A stretch of 64,000 nucleotides of DNA from the NCBI GenBank assembly GCA_025370055.1, contig CP073041.1:2480001-2544000 (forward strand), written 5' to 3'. The translations under genes were made by a program, and so were the position numbers. The stretch comes from Woronichinia naegeliana WA131. GTDB taxonomy: Bacteria > Cyanobacteriota > Cyanobacteriia > Cyanobacteriales > Microcystaceae. A model generated the notes under the pieces. The model ran no database searches. It was not told the DNA's origin and saw only the letters and a program-made list of their open reading frames with translations. Below, in pieces: positions 1 to 8,844 of this stretch; position 1 is the stretch's first letter, and each line of letters starts with the position of its first letter.

Positions 1-199
1 TGAGATTGGCGACTGTGTTACGGTGACAACTAAAGGCGGCGGCAGCTTCCTCATCCGTCCATCCTTGTCCATTCACATCAATGTTTAACAGAATATTGGC
101 GTGCTTAATTTTGTAAGCCGCTCCTTTGCCGATGGATACCAAATCTTTTAGGGTCTGACGTTCTTCTTGACTTAATCGGACAATATAGGTCTTGAGCAT
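1..199 (-). CDS. IS630-family transposase, N-terminal part
   Basis: The partial reading frame starts with ATG at 199 (minus strand) and leaves the window at its left edge after 66 codons. It begins MLKTYIVRLSQEE and contains a helix-turn-helix region (around GWTDEEAAAAFSCHRNTV) typical of the winged-helix domain that binds IS630 ends. The catalytic DDE domain lies outside the window, so intactness cannot be judged. Confidence 0.75.
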   Translation of the reverse strand, partial: MLKTYIVRLSQEERQTLKDLVSIGKGAAYKIKHANILLNIDVNGQGWTDEEAAAAFSCHRNTVANL

Positions 200-285
200 G
201 GTTACTTATTACGATATCTGTTGAGGTAATGAATAGCCTCTCCATTTTCCCTCAAATTCACAATCTTTAGCTTGACAGACCACTA
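1..285 (-). mobile_element. IS630-type element, 5' end (partial)
   Basis: The element runs off the left edge of the window. Its outer end is the inverted-repeat sequence CTTGACAGACCAC followed by TA at about 271-285. The same end motif occurs at 9542-9556 beside an IS630 C-terminal fragment, which supports the family call. IS630/Tc1-type elements duplicate a TA target, consistent with the TA here. Confidence 0.7.
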
Positions 286-387
286 GAAGCTCAAGGTCAT
301 CCTCTACCCCAACATAGTCAAACAAAATCACCCTCAGCCTTAAGCCGATTTTTGAATCAGTATGATTGGGGTACTCGCCAAATTATC
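286..387 (+). pseudogene. Transposase N-terminal fragment (IS701/IS4-like)
   Basis: A 34-codon open stretch squeezed between the IS630 end and IS1-like copy 1 reads ...LPQHSQTKSPSALSRFLN.... This resembles the N-terminal region of cyanobacterial DDE transposases of the IS701/IS4-like type. It has no start or stop of its own and stops exactly at the IS1-like left end, so it is a remnant. The family call rests on recognition of a short motif only. Confidence 0.4.
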
Positions 388-1664
388 GGAACTGGTATCG
401 TCTGATCAAAGTTGGAAAAAGTTATGGCGTAAGGCTTTGAGAAAATAGAAAAATAGTTTAAGACTAGACATCGGCCCGTTTTTATTATACTATTATTATT
501 GTCATTATATCAAAGAAGAAGGAAACAGAAAACAATGTCAATATTAAAGAAAAGCTCTATGAAAATCCTGAATGATGTTGGCTTGTGCCAAGAGAAAGAG
601 GATGCCTTATTCAAGAAAAACTGTCCTCATTGCTATAGTGAAAACGTAAAAATACATTCTTATTATCAAACGAAAGGTAACGGGGAACGTAAAATGTTCA
701 TTTGTCAAGAATGTAGTTCTTGTTTTGCTGAGACTTATGGTAGCGTAATCGCTGGCTTAGAAACCCCATTAAGTGAAATTGTAAAAGTATTAAAAGCCAG
801 AATAGAAGGAATAGGATTAAATGCAGCAGCCCGAGTATTTGGCTACGCGAAAACAACAATATTGAATTGGGAAAAGAAATTATCAGGATTACAAGAGACA
901 TTATTTTTATACGCCTTAGTGAATGAATTTGTTAAATTAGTAATAGAAGGGGATGAACTATACACAAAAGTTGGAAAAAATAAAGAAGCAAGTGCCTCTG
1001 AGGGATGGACAATCGTGCTCATGGACAGGGCAAGCCGCTTTATTTGGCATTTAAAATGTGGTCGAAAAGAGCAGAAATTATTTCTAGAAGCAATGATGAC
1101 GGTAGCGGAATTATTTGAAAGGAGTGCAGAATCTCTCCAGTTATTTACAGATGGAGAAAAGCGATATAGTCAACTGCTATTTAATATTTGTCACGAAGTA
1201 TTAAGGACTGGAAAGCGAGGTCGTCCCACCAAAGTATTACCGAAGGGTTTTGTAGTAAGACTAAAAAATAAGAGTAGTAAACGTCGAGATTCTGAGGGTA
1301 AACTAAAGAAAGTAGAAACTCCGAAACCAGAACATCCAGAGACAACAGAAAAACCAGAAGAAAAGGACGTCCATGCCAACCACGTTGAGGCATTTAATAG
1401 TGCTATCCGACGCTATTTAGCCGCCTTTCGTCGTCGTACAAATACTTATGCTAAATCTGTTGTGGGATTACAGCGAGTCCTAGATATTTTCTGGATGGTT
1501 CATAACTTTGTTCGCAGCCATTTTACTACTAGAGAAGTTCCTGCTGTAGCTCTCGGTATAATTGAAAAAGGGTTAACTTGGGAGGACTTACTCCAAATTC
1601 GCCTGATTTCTTGAACCTCCCGTATTGCAACGTTTCTAGCTTCTAGCTAGACGATACCAGTGCC
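388..1664 (+). mobile_element. IS1-like element, copy 1 (1277 bp, no target duplication)
   Basis: The left end reads GGAACTGGTATCGTC and the right end GACGATACCAGTGCC, an imperfect terminal inverted repeat shared with copies 2-4. Length equals copies 2 and 3. The 8 bases outside the left end (AAATTATC) and right end (ATGATGTA) differ, unlike the other three copies, so this copy lies at a rearrangement junction. Both flanks are truncated genes. Confidence 0.85.
535..1614 (+). CDS. IS1-like transposase, copy 1
   Basis: Single-ORF transposase of 359 aa. An N-terminal zinc ribbon (C30, C33, C57, C60; CPHC...CQEC) is followed by a helix-turn-helix region (about 90-115) and a DDE-type catalytic domain with candidate D140, D206 and E285. 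A Pro/Glu/Lys-rich insert lies at about 250-280. The ATG at 535 follows a purine-rich stretch (AGAAGAAGG) and matches the start of the diverged copy 4, so I prefer it to upstream alternatives in the same frame. All visible key residues are present, so it may be active. Confidence 0.85.
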   Translation: MSILKKSSMKILNDVGLCQEKEDALFKKNCPHCYSENVKIHSYYQTKGNGERKMFICQECSSCFAETYGSVIAGLETPLSEIVKVLKARIEGIGLNAAARVFGYAKTTILNWEKKLSGLQETLFLYALVNEFVKLVIEGDELYTKVGKNKEASASEGWTIVLMDRASRFIWHLKCGRKEQKLFLEAMMTVAELFERSAESLQLFTDGEKRYSQLLFNICHEVLRTGKRGRPTKVLPKGFVVRLKNKSSKRRDSEGKLKKVETPKPEHPETTEKPEEKDVHANHVEAFNSAIRRYLAAFRRRTNTYAKSVVGLQRVLDIFWMVHNFVRSHFTTREVPAVALGIIEKGLTWEDLLQIRLIS

Positions 1665-2145
1665 ATGATGTAACCACACCATAAATCTCCTTAATTTCGT
1701 TTTCTTCCCGCTGGTTAAAATACTGTGCGGCAATCATTTCCGCAATACATTGTCCTAGACCTCCATTGAGATCTTCTTTTTTGGCTTCCACTAAGGTAAT
1801 AATGGGAGCCGTGATTAGTAATAAATTCTCTGAATAACTGATTAAAAAATCACAATTTCCATTTAATCCTTGAGATGTATCAACAGAAAAGTTAACCCCA
1901 GAAAAAATTCCAATACGATTGAAACATTGTCGACTTAAATCAATTAAAATCGGTGCAATTAGCATTTCAGATCGGGATTTTTCGGTGTTACTAGCTAATG
2001 CTAAAGAAAGATTTTCTTTGAGTATCTCGCTCAGTAGTGAACTAGGTTGTAATTCTGAACAATCAACAAATAAATCAGCTTTTTCAATTAATTTAAGCTG
2101 AAAGATTTTCCTGACGGAACTAAGACTAAAATCACTGTAAAACAT
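1636..2145 (-). pseudogene. PD-(D/E)xK-like cyanobacterial protein, 3' truncated by IS
   Basis: The native part runs from 2145 to 1665; the last codons are supplied by the IS1-like end. It matches a conserved cyanobacterial protein of roughly 190-200 aa that I recognise by its core ...GLNGNCDFLI...LVEAKKEDLNGGLGQC.... The D...E-x-K arrangement suggests a restriction-endonuclease-like fold, which is inference. It breaks off within IYGVVTSW, so about the last 30 residues are missing. Its start lies 3 bp from the stop of the glycosyltransferase fragment, but that closeness may be a product of rearrangement. Confidence 0.6.
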
Positions 2146-2148
2146 AAT

Positions 2149-2612
2149 CTAACGACGTAAAATATTCTCGTATATTGATTTTAAATTAAGTGCTATCTTC
2201 TCCCAAGCATAGTTTTCAGCAACATAGTGAGCTGCGCGATCACCTTTTTCTTTAGCCATAGCAGGATTGTCTAAAAATTCTTGGATTGATGCGGTGATCT
2301 CCTCAATTTCTAAATCCACAACCCAGCCGAAATTTTGCTCTTTGACCAAATCTGATAGAGCCACACCTGTTGTGACTAGTGGGGGGGTTCTTGATGCTAA
2401 AGACTCTAATACAGAAATGCCAAAATTTTCAGAATGAGAGGTAAGTGCATATAGATCGGCTCCTTGTAAACAGAGAGTTTTCTTTTCACCAGAGACAAAA
2501 CCTAATTTATAGGTGCGATCATCTAAATTATTTACTTTTAATAACCTCTCTATCTCCAATTCATAGTTGGGATCGCCACTACCTGCTAAGACAAATACAA
2601 AATTTTGATGAT
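2149..2612 (-). pseudogene. Glycosyltransferase group 1, C-terminal fragment
   Basis: This is the nucleotide-sugar-binding half of a GT-B (GT4-type) glycosyltransferase. Visible features are VLAGSGDPNYE near the start and the E-x7-E type region HSENFGISVLESLASRTPP. The acceptor-binding N-terminal half is gone; the frame runs into the terminal repeat of the IS1634-type element at 2613. It would have acted in surface polysaccharide or glycoconjugate synthesis. As a fragment it is presumably non-functional. Confidence 0.75.
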
Positions 2613-2913
2613 GTAACCCACATTCCGCAGGTAAGTCAAGAGACAAAGTAGTAGTTTTGACATGAAGAGCCAAGAAAGGAAAGAATATGTTTGTGTTTGG
2701 AGGTCAAATTAACGATAGTTTGAATGCCGTCAATCTCTAACCAACGGATAAACAGAAAAGACTGAAAGACCCAAAGCAGAGTGGGAATGGCGGTCGGTTT
2801 ACCCTTTTGATTAGGAATAGTCTGATGGGCAAGAGCCAAAGCCTGTCGTAGGCGACGTTGTGCCAAAATATAAACCAATAAAGAGACAACCATAATCATC
2901 ATCAAAGCCATAA

Positions 2914-3119
2914 CAGCAATTCTCAGTTTTAGACACAGCAAGGCTTTTAGGGATTTAAAGAACATTTCAAAGGGGGTTTTGGGGGCAATTCTACACGTAC
3001 TACTGTGCCTAAAAGCCGGAAGACTCGTAAAATGAACTTGTTAATCCCGTTGAACTTTACCCCATATTACGCGAACTAAAACCTGAAACCCTTGTTACAG
3101 CGCAAATTTAGAATTGCTG
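2914..3119. mobile_element. MITE B (206 bp, 9-bp target duplication)
   Basis: A 206-bp sequence without a credible ORF is bounded by the 9-bp direct repeat AAGCCATAA (2905-2913 and 3120-3128). Its ends are inverted repeats of at least 10 bp (CAGCAATTCT / AGAATTGCTG). Removal restores the transposase frame (PQRIMALMMIM). I do not recognise a parent element in this window; 9-bp duplications are common for IS4- and IS1-type transposases. Confidence 0.8.
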
Positions 3120-4276
3120 AAGCCATAATGCGTTGAGGATTCTTGAGAAAAAGAGCAGAGGCAAAAAAGAAAGAGTCTTTGAGAAAGCGAAAGCCGCGCT
3201 CGGTGTTTTGTTGAGCCTTATATTCAGCCAACATCTGGTCGGGACTCAAAACCTGAGAATCAAGAACATTAGTAGCTAAAATAAAACGTCCAGCCCGTTT
3301 AGATGCGGCTTCCAAGCAAGAGGAATCAAGGCTTAATTGCCCAGTTAAGCGGTAATGAAAACCGAGAGGGGTAGCCCCTTGTTTCGGTCTTCCTCCCTTG
3401 GCATAGTAAGGAATAGTCTGAACCTCAACTTGACTGAGTTGATGATAAGTCAAGGTTTTTGGCCAGAGTTGAGCCTCAGTAAGAGCATCGGCCTCACAAG
3501 CAAAATTCTGTCCACAAAGTTTCTGCCATTCTTTTTTGACAACTTTATCGGCTTTCTCAATTTTTTGACTTATAGCTTTATTATCGGACTGGAGACGTTG
3601 AGCACTTTCGACCACAAGCCATCGTTGCTGTTCACCCCCATATTCCGAAGCCCTCACTTGCCAACGATAACCGTCCTGTTCACCCTGCTGCCATTGGTCT
3701 TCTGATATATTTGCCAAAGTCTCAGTGGCTTCTTTCAGAGGGACACGACTTAACCATTGAATTGACCTCGCCATGCCCACATTTTCCGCCGTATAAAAAG
3801 CTCCATCAATCACCGATAAACCTTCCATATTCAACCTTTCTTGACAGTCTTTGATTATCTGGGGAAACACCTTTTTATCCGATTCATTGCCATCTCCTAA
3901 TTGCATAAAGAGAGGGACACCACCATCTCCACTACATATCATATTTAACATAAACTGTTTTAGGTCTGGTCGTTTATCTCTGGAATAACCAAATTTTATT
4001 TTTATGGCTTTTGTCTGCTCGTCTTCCTCATCTTCTATCCTTTCCTTATACTTCCCTTGTACAGACATTGAGGTTGAGTCTAAATGCTTTGACTTTTGTT
4101 CTATTCCAAAGATTGCTGCCGCTTTTAGGACTATTTTCGTGAACCGGTTTTTTACCCCCACTCCAAATACCTTATCCAATGACCTTCCTAGCTTGTCATC
4201 ATTTAAATCTTCTGCTTTTATTCCTTCTCCTAATAGATGTTCTAATGCTTTTCCTTTAAAAAATTCACTCAACAAA

Positions 4277-4437
4277 CTGGACAGTGCGAAGTTCTAGGAA
4301 AATCAACGAGTTTACTAGGGTTTCAGCCCCCAACGTCCTTCACCCCTCTTCCAGACTCACAATAGCTGAAAGGCTTTCAATGCAAGGCTTTTAGGCATTT
4401 TGTCAAAATGTCTGACAGAGAACTTCGCACTCTCCAG
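4277..4437. mobile_element. MITE A (161 bp, 8-bp target duplication)
   Basis: A 161-bp non-coding insertion flanked by the 8-bp repeat TCAACAAA (4269-4276 and 4438-4445). Its ends, CTGGACAGTGCGAAGTTCT and the complement of CTGGAGAGTGCGAAGTTCT, match the end of the autonomous IS4-like element at 14716 (CTGGACAGTGGGAAGTTCT) at 18 of 19 positions for the left end. It is therefore probably a non-autonomous relative moved by that transposase. Excision restores the IS1634 frame (INAPLYLLSEFFKG). Confidence 0.85.
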
Positions 4438-4612
4438 TCAACAAATATAACGGAGCATTAATACATCCTAAGCAGTTTAATATCATTGCTTTTACTATTG
4501 TACCTACACTGAGCTTTTCTTGAGGATGAGTTCCCACTTCCTCATCGATAATTTCTACTAAACCCATTTCATCTATAATTCCCGCTACGATTCCTAAGTG
4601 GTCGAGGTCTTT

Positions 4613-5889
4613 GGAACTGGTATCGTCTGATCAAAGTTGGAAAAAGTTATGGTGTAAGGCTTTGAGAAAATAGAAAAATAGTTTAAGACTAGACATCGGC
4701 CCGTTTTTATTATACTATTATTATTGTCATTATATCAAAGAAGAAGGAAACAGAAAACAATGTCAATATTAAAGAAAAGCTCTATGGAAATCCTGAATGA
4801 TGTTGGCTTGTGCCAAGAGAAAGAGGATGCCTTATTCAAGAAAAACTGTCCTCATTGCTATAGTGAAAACGTAAAAATACATTCTCATTATCAAACGAAA
4901 GGTAACGGGGAACGTAAAATGTTCATTTGTCAAGAATGTAGTTCTTGTTTTGCTGAGACTTATGGTAGCGTAATCGCTGGCTTAGAAACCCCATTAAGTG
5001 AAATTGTAAAAGTATTAAAAGCCAGAATGGAAGGAATAGGATTAAATGCAGCAGCTCGAGCATTCGGCTACGCGAAAACAACAATATTGAATTGGGAAAA
5101 GAAATTATCAGGATTACAAGAGACATTATTTTTATACGCCTTAGTGAATGAATTTGTTAAATTAGTAATAGAAGGGGATGAACTATACACAAAAGTTGGA
5201 AAAAATAAAGAAGCAAGTGCCTCTGAGGGGTGGACAATCGTGCTCATGGACAGGGCTAGCCGCTTTATTTGGCATTTAAAATGTGGTCGAAAAGAGCAGA
5301 AATTATTTCTAGAAGCAATGATGACGGTAGCGGAATTATTTGAAAGGAGTGCAGAATCTCTCCAGTTATTTACAGATGGAGAAAAGCGATATAGTCAACT
5401 GCTATTTGATATTTGTCACGAAGTATTAAGGACTGGAAAGCGAGGTCGTCCCACCAAAGTATTACCGAAGGGTATGGTGGTAAGACTAAAAAATAAGAGT
5501 AGTAAACGTCGAGATTCTGAGGGTAAACTCAAGAAAGTAGAAACTCCGAAACCAGAACATCCTGAGACAACAGAAAAACCAGAAGAAAAGGACGTCCATG
5601 CCAACCACGTTGAGGCATTTAATAGTGCTATCCGACGCTATTTATCTGCCTTTCGTCGTCGTACAAATACTTATGCTAAATCTGTTGTGGGATTACAGCG
5701 AGTCCTAGATATTTTCTGGATGGTTCATAACTTTGTTCGCAGCCATTTTACTACGAGAAAAGTTCCTGCTGTAGCTCTCGGTATAATTGAAAAAGGGTTA
5801 ACTTGGGAGGACTTACTCCAAGTTCGCCTGATTTCTTGAACCTCTCGTATTGCAACGTTTGTAGCTTCTAGCTAGACGATACCAGTGCC
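4613..5889 (+). mobile_element. IS1-like element, copy 2 (1277 bp, TSD AGGTCTTT)
   Basis: The 8-bp target duplication AGGTCTTT lies at 4605-4612 and 5890-5897. The inverted repeats are those of copy 1. It sits within the first ten codons of the IS1634-type transposase and reads in the opposite direction to it. Confidence 0.92.
4760..5839 (+). CDS. IS1-like transposase, copy 2
   Basis: 359 aa, nearly identical to copy 1 (for example E instead of K at residue 10, H for Y at 43, M for F at 239). The zinc ribbon CPHC/CQEC and the candidate DDE residues are all present, so this copy looks catalytically complete. The ATG at 4760 follows AGAAGAAGG. Confidence 0.87.
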   Translation: MSILKKSSMEILNDVGLCQEKEDALFKKNCPHCYSENVKIHSHYQTKGNGERKMFICQECSSCFAETYGSVIAGLETPLSEIVKVLKARMEGIGLNAAARAFGYAKTTILNWEKKLSGLQETLFLYALVNEFVKLVIEGDELYTKVGKNKEASASEGWTIVLMDRASRFIWHLKCGRKEQKLFLEAMMTVAELFERSAESLQLFTDGEKRYSQLLFDICHEVLRTGKRGRPTKVLPKGMVVRLKNKSSKRRDSEGKLKKVETPKPEHPETTEKPEEKDVHANHVEAFNSAIRRYLSAFRRRTNTYAKSVVGLQRVLDIFWMVHNFVRSHFTTRKVPAVALGIIEKGLTWEDLLQVRLIS

Positions 5890-7419
5890 AGGTCTTTAAT
5901 ATTTAGGTTATTCATTTTTACTGCTGATTCTATCTAAGACAAGACTCCATTTTAGAACTTTATTGACATTTTTTATCCTTGCCCGAAATCAATGCACAAG
6001 TACCGATACTAGCTCGCGTGAACTAGTGTTCCTCTTCGACAACCTGCGGAATGTGGGTTACAGGTTTAGCCTTAGATTCTATTTTGAGATTTTGGGCTAA
6101 TTGTAACCTTTCGACAGGCTTCAACGATTTGATTCCATCTATGCCTGCTGTTAATTTACCACTATTATCCTGTGTAACTTTTCTGACAGCTAAGAGTTTT
6201 GCTGATTGAGAATTCAACAAGAGCTTCTGAAGCTTATGAACGCATTTGACATCACCATGTTTACTAGCTTGATAGATGCGCTTTTGCAAGCGGAAGACTG
6301 CCCTTTGAATTTTCTTCCAAGGGATGTCTTTCGGGTACATCCCGGATAAAGTAGTACATAGAATCTGGGGTAAAATGGAAAAAAACTGATGAGCGAAAAA
6401 AGTATGTTACCGATTCCCCCAGAAGAAAAAGCACTGTTAAAACAGCATCTCACCGAATCAGCCCGTATCCTGCGCAAATATACGGAACCAGAGAAACAGA
6501 AGGACTTTGGAAGCATCGAAGTAGAAGTCAGAACCCAGATGTTAGAAATTGTGGGGCCAACAATGGGGGAGTTTTTTTTTCAGAAGGGGGAAAAAAACGG
6601 TCTGGAAACAAGCGAAAAATCAAAACCCTAGTCGGAGAAGTGGAAATAAGCCAAAAACAAGCCAGAAAACTAAAGGTGTCGCCAAAAATCGTCTTAAGTC
6701 CAGGTTTAGAGAAATGCTGTCTAAGAGCCAGTGCGAAAACATCCTACCAACAAGCAGAAGAAGATATAGAGGAGTTGATGGGGATAAAAGTAGGACATAG
6801 CAGTTTACATCGCTTGGTAGAACGGACAGAACTGCCCTTAGCTCAAGCTCAGTCAGAGAGTGCGGGGGTCAGTATAGATGGGGGAAAGATTTGTCTGCGG
6901 GGCGAGGAGAAGGAAGGGGGACAGTGGCGAGATTATAAACTGGTGAGTCTTCATGGCAATGTCTGTGAAGCCTTTTTCCAAGACCCAGAGGGCTTAAAGA
7001 ATTGGAGCAATGTTCAACCTTTGTCTCCAATAGTGACCTTTTTGGGAGATGGTCATCCCGCAATCTGGAATGCGGTAGAGAGTTTCGCCACTCAATCGTG
7101 GCTGATACGACGAGAGGTGTTGGATTGGTATCATCTCAAGGAGAATCTGTTCAAAGTGGGTGGCTCTCTCAAACGGCTAGAAGCAGTGGAGCATTTACTG
7201 TGGCGGGGTTTTGTGAACAAGGCAATAGATGCGTTTGATGGAGTCAAAAGCAAGAGGGCAAAGAATTTTCAAGCCTATTTGACGAAGCATTATCAGCGTA
7301 TCCCTGATTACCAATACTATCAACAGCTTGGTATTGTGATTGGTTCTGGTGATGTGGAGTCTAAGATTAAACAGGTGGGAGCTAGGGTTAAATTGTTGGG
7401 AGCACGTTGGCATCTTCAT

Positions 7420-8696
7420 GGCACTGGTATCGTCTAGCTAGAAGCTACAAACGTTGCAATACGGGATGTTCAAGAAATCAGGCGAATTTGGAGTAAGTCC
7501 TCCCAAGTAAACCCTTTTTCAATTATACCGAGAGCTACAGCAGGAACTTTTCTCGTAGTAAAATGGCTGCGAACAAAGTTATGAACCATCCAGAAAATAT
7601 CTAGGACTCGCTGTAATCCCACAACAGATTTAGCATAAGTATTTGTACGACGACGAAAGGCAGATAAATAGCGTCGGATAGCACTATTAAATGCCTCAAC
7701 GTGGTTGGCATGGACGTCCTTTTCTTCTGGTTTTTCTGTTGTCTCAGGATGTTCTGGTTTCGGAGTTTCTACTTTCTTGAGTTTACCCTCAGAATCTCGA
7801 CGTTTACTACTCTTATTTTTTAGTCTTACCACCATACCCTTCGGTAATACTTTGGTGGGACGACCTCGCTTTCCAGTCCTTAATACTTCGTGACAAATAT
7901 CAAATAGCAGTTGACTATATCGCTTTTCTCCATCTGTAAATAACTGGAGAGATTCTGCACTCCTTTCAAATAATTCCGCTACCGTCATCATTGCTTCTAG
8001 AAATAATTTCTGCTCTTTTCGACCACATTTTAAATGCCAAATAAAGCGGCTTGCCCTGTCCATGAGCACGATTGTCCATCCCTCAGAGGCACTTGCTTCT
8101 TTATTTTTTCCAACTTTTGTGTATAGTTCATCCCCTTCTATTACTAATTTAACAAATTCATTCACTAAGGCGTATAAAAATAATGTCTCTTGTAATCCTG
8201 ATAATTTCTTTTCCCAATTCAATATTGTTGTTTTCGCGTAGCCAAATACTCGGGCTGCTGCATTTAATCCTATTCCTTCTATTCTGGCTTTTAATACTTT
8301 TACAATTTCACTTAATGGGGTTTCTAAGCCAGCGATTACGCTACCATAAGTCTCAGCAAAACAAGAACTACGTTCTTGACAAATGAACATTTTACGTTCC
8401 CCGTTACCTTTCGTTTGATAATAAGAATGTATTTTTACGTTTTCACTATAGCAATGAGGACAGTTTTTCTTGAATAAGGCATCCTCTTTCTCTTGGCACA
8501 AGCCAACATCATTCAGGATTTTCATAGAGCTTTTCTTTAATATTGACATTGTTTTCTGTTTCCTTCTTCTTTGATATAATGACAATAATAATAGTATAAT
8601 AAAAACGGGCCGATGTCTAGTCTTAAACTATTTTTCTATTTTCTCAAAGCCTTACGCCATAACTTTTTCCAACTTTGATCAGACGATACCAGTTCC
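7420..8696 (-). mobile_element. IS1-like element, copy 3 (1277 bp, TSD ATCTTCAT)
   Basis: The 8-bp target duplication ATCTTCAT is at 7412-7419 and 8697-8704. The ends are the same as copies 1 and 2. The element sits near the 3' end of the ISKra4-type transposase gene, in opposite orientation. Confidence 0.92.
7470..8549 (-). CDS. IS1-like transposase, copy 3 (zinc-ribbon Cys lost)
   Basis: 359 aa from ATG at 8549. It differs from copies 1, 2 and 4 at residue 60, where the fourth zinc-ribbon cysteine is Arg (CQER instead of CQEC). Because that residue should coordinate zinc in the DNA-binding ribbon, this copy may be impaired. The catalytic D140, D206 and E285 are kept. Confidence 0.85.
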   Translation of the reverse strand: MSILKKSSMKILNDVGLCQEKEDALFKKNCPHCYSENVKIHSYYQTKGNGERKMFICQERSSCFAETYGSVIAGLETPLSEIVKVLKARIEGIGLNAAARVFGYAKTTILNWEKKLSGLQETLFLYALVNEFVKLVIEGDELYTKVGKNKEASASEGWTIVLMDRASRFIWHLKCGRKEQKLFLEAMMTVAELFERSAESLQLFTDGEKRYSQLLFDICHEVLRTGKRGRPTKVLPKGMVVRLKNKSSKRRDSEGKLKKVETPKPEHPETTEKPEEKDVHANHVEAFNSAIRRYLSAFRRRTNTYAKSVVGLQRVLDIFWMVHNFVRSHFTTRKVPAVALGIIEKGFTWEDLLQIRLIS

Positions 8697-8844
8697 ATCT
8701 TCATAATGTTTCTCGTATTCTTCGGCTACGATGTGCTTATCTCAATCACTCTCCTCTTTTGAGTGTCAATGTATTATCTTAAGTGGGATGCACCCTGTCT
8801 TTCCATTCCACCATATTCTTTTCAGAATTGTTTTGGACATTCAT

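Larger units (their letters stand above)
2636..5915 (-). pseudogene. IS1634-family transposase, interrupted at three sites
   Basis: The gene starts with ATG at 5915 (MNNLNIKDLDHLGIVAG), continues through IS1-like copy 2, then MITE A, then the long central part (4275-3128, including HLDSTSMSVQGKY and the DDE region), then MITE B, and ends with TGA at 2636. Removing the insertions with one duplication each gives 1611 nt, 537 codons with no internal stop at any junction. It is thus an intact 536-aa transposase disrupted only by secondary insertions. It cannot now encode a full enzyme. Confidence 0.85.
2613..6061 (-). mobile_element. IS1634-type element carrying three later insertions
   Basis: Both ends carry the same inverted repeat (GTAACCCACATTCCGCAGGT read inward). 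Inside lie MITE B (2914-3119), MITE A (4277-4437) and IS1-like copy 2 (4613-5889), each with its own target duplication. Subtracting these and one copy of each duplication leaves an element of about 1780 bp, a normal IS1634 size. No matching target duplication surrounds the element: its left flank is a glycosyltransferase and its right flank a group II intron ORF. A deletion or recombination through the element is therefore likely. Confidence 0.85.
6389..8782 (+). pseudogene. ISKra4-family transposase, frameshifted and interrupted
   Basis: The N-terminal ORF starts at 6389 (MSEKSMLPIPPEEKALLKQH). At a T9 run (6572-6580) the continuing frame is -1 (SEGGKKRSGNKRKIKTLVGEVEIS...), so expression needs -1 slippage or the gene is mutated. 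The main part (from 6640) includes ASAKTSYQQAEEDIEELMG and DDE-type segments (SIDGGKICL, FLGDGHPAIW). IS1-like copy 3 enters after GARWHLH at 7419. The last 26 codons resume at 8705 (NVSRILRLRCAYLNH) and end with TAA at 8780-8782. Confidence 0.8.
6333..8795 (+). mobile_element. ISKra4-type element (TSD TGTCTTTC), itself interrupted
   Basis: Imperfect inverted ends GGGTACATCCCGG (6333) and TGGGATGCACCC (ending 8795) are flanked by the 8-bp duplication TGTCTTTC (6325-6332 and 8796-8803). It contains the ISKra4-type transposase and, inside that, IS1-like copy 3. It was inserted into the group II intron ORF, whose frame is exactly restored by removal. Confidence 0.85.
6062..8844 (-). pseudogene. 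Group II intron reverse transcriptase, N-terminal remnant split by ISKra4
   Basis: ATG at 8844 gives MNVQNNSEKNMVEWKD. After removal of the ISKra4-type element (6333-8795) and one 8-bp duplication the frame continues as IPWKKIQRAVFRLQKRIYQAS...AVRKVTQDNSGK...GIDGIKSL. This is the RVT_N domain that opens cyanobacterial group II intron-encoded proteins. Translation stops being native at 6062, where the IS1634-type end cuts it off. The polymerase, maturase and HNH regions are absent from the window, so the protein is dead. Confidence 0.8.

Noticed and set aside
698-901. Antisense ORFs inside the IS1-like transposases (also 1191-1379, 4923-5126, 8183-8386, 13323-13526)
   Set aside because: They recur only because the element recurs and have low-complexity hydrophobic translations; shadows of the transposase gene.
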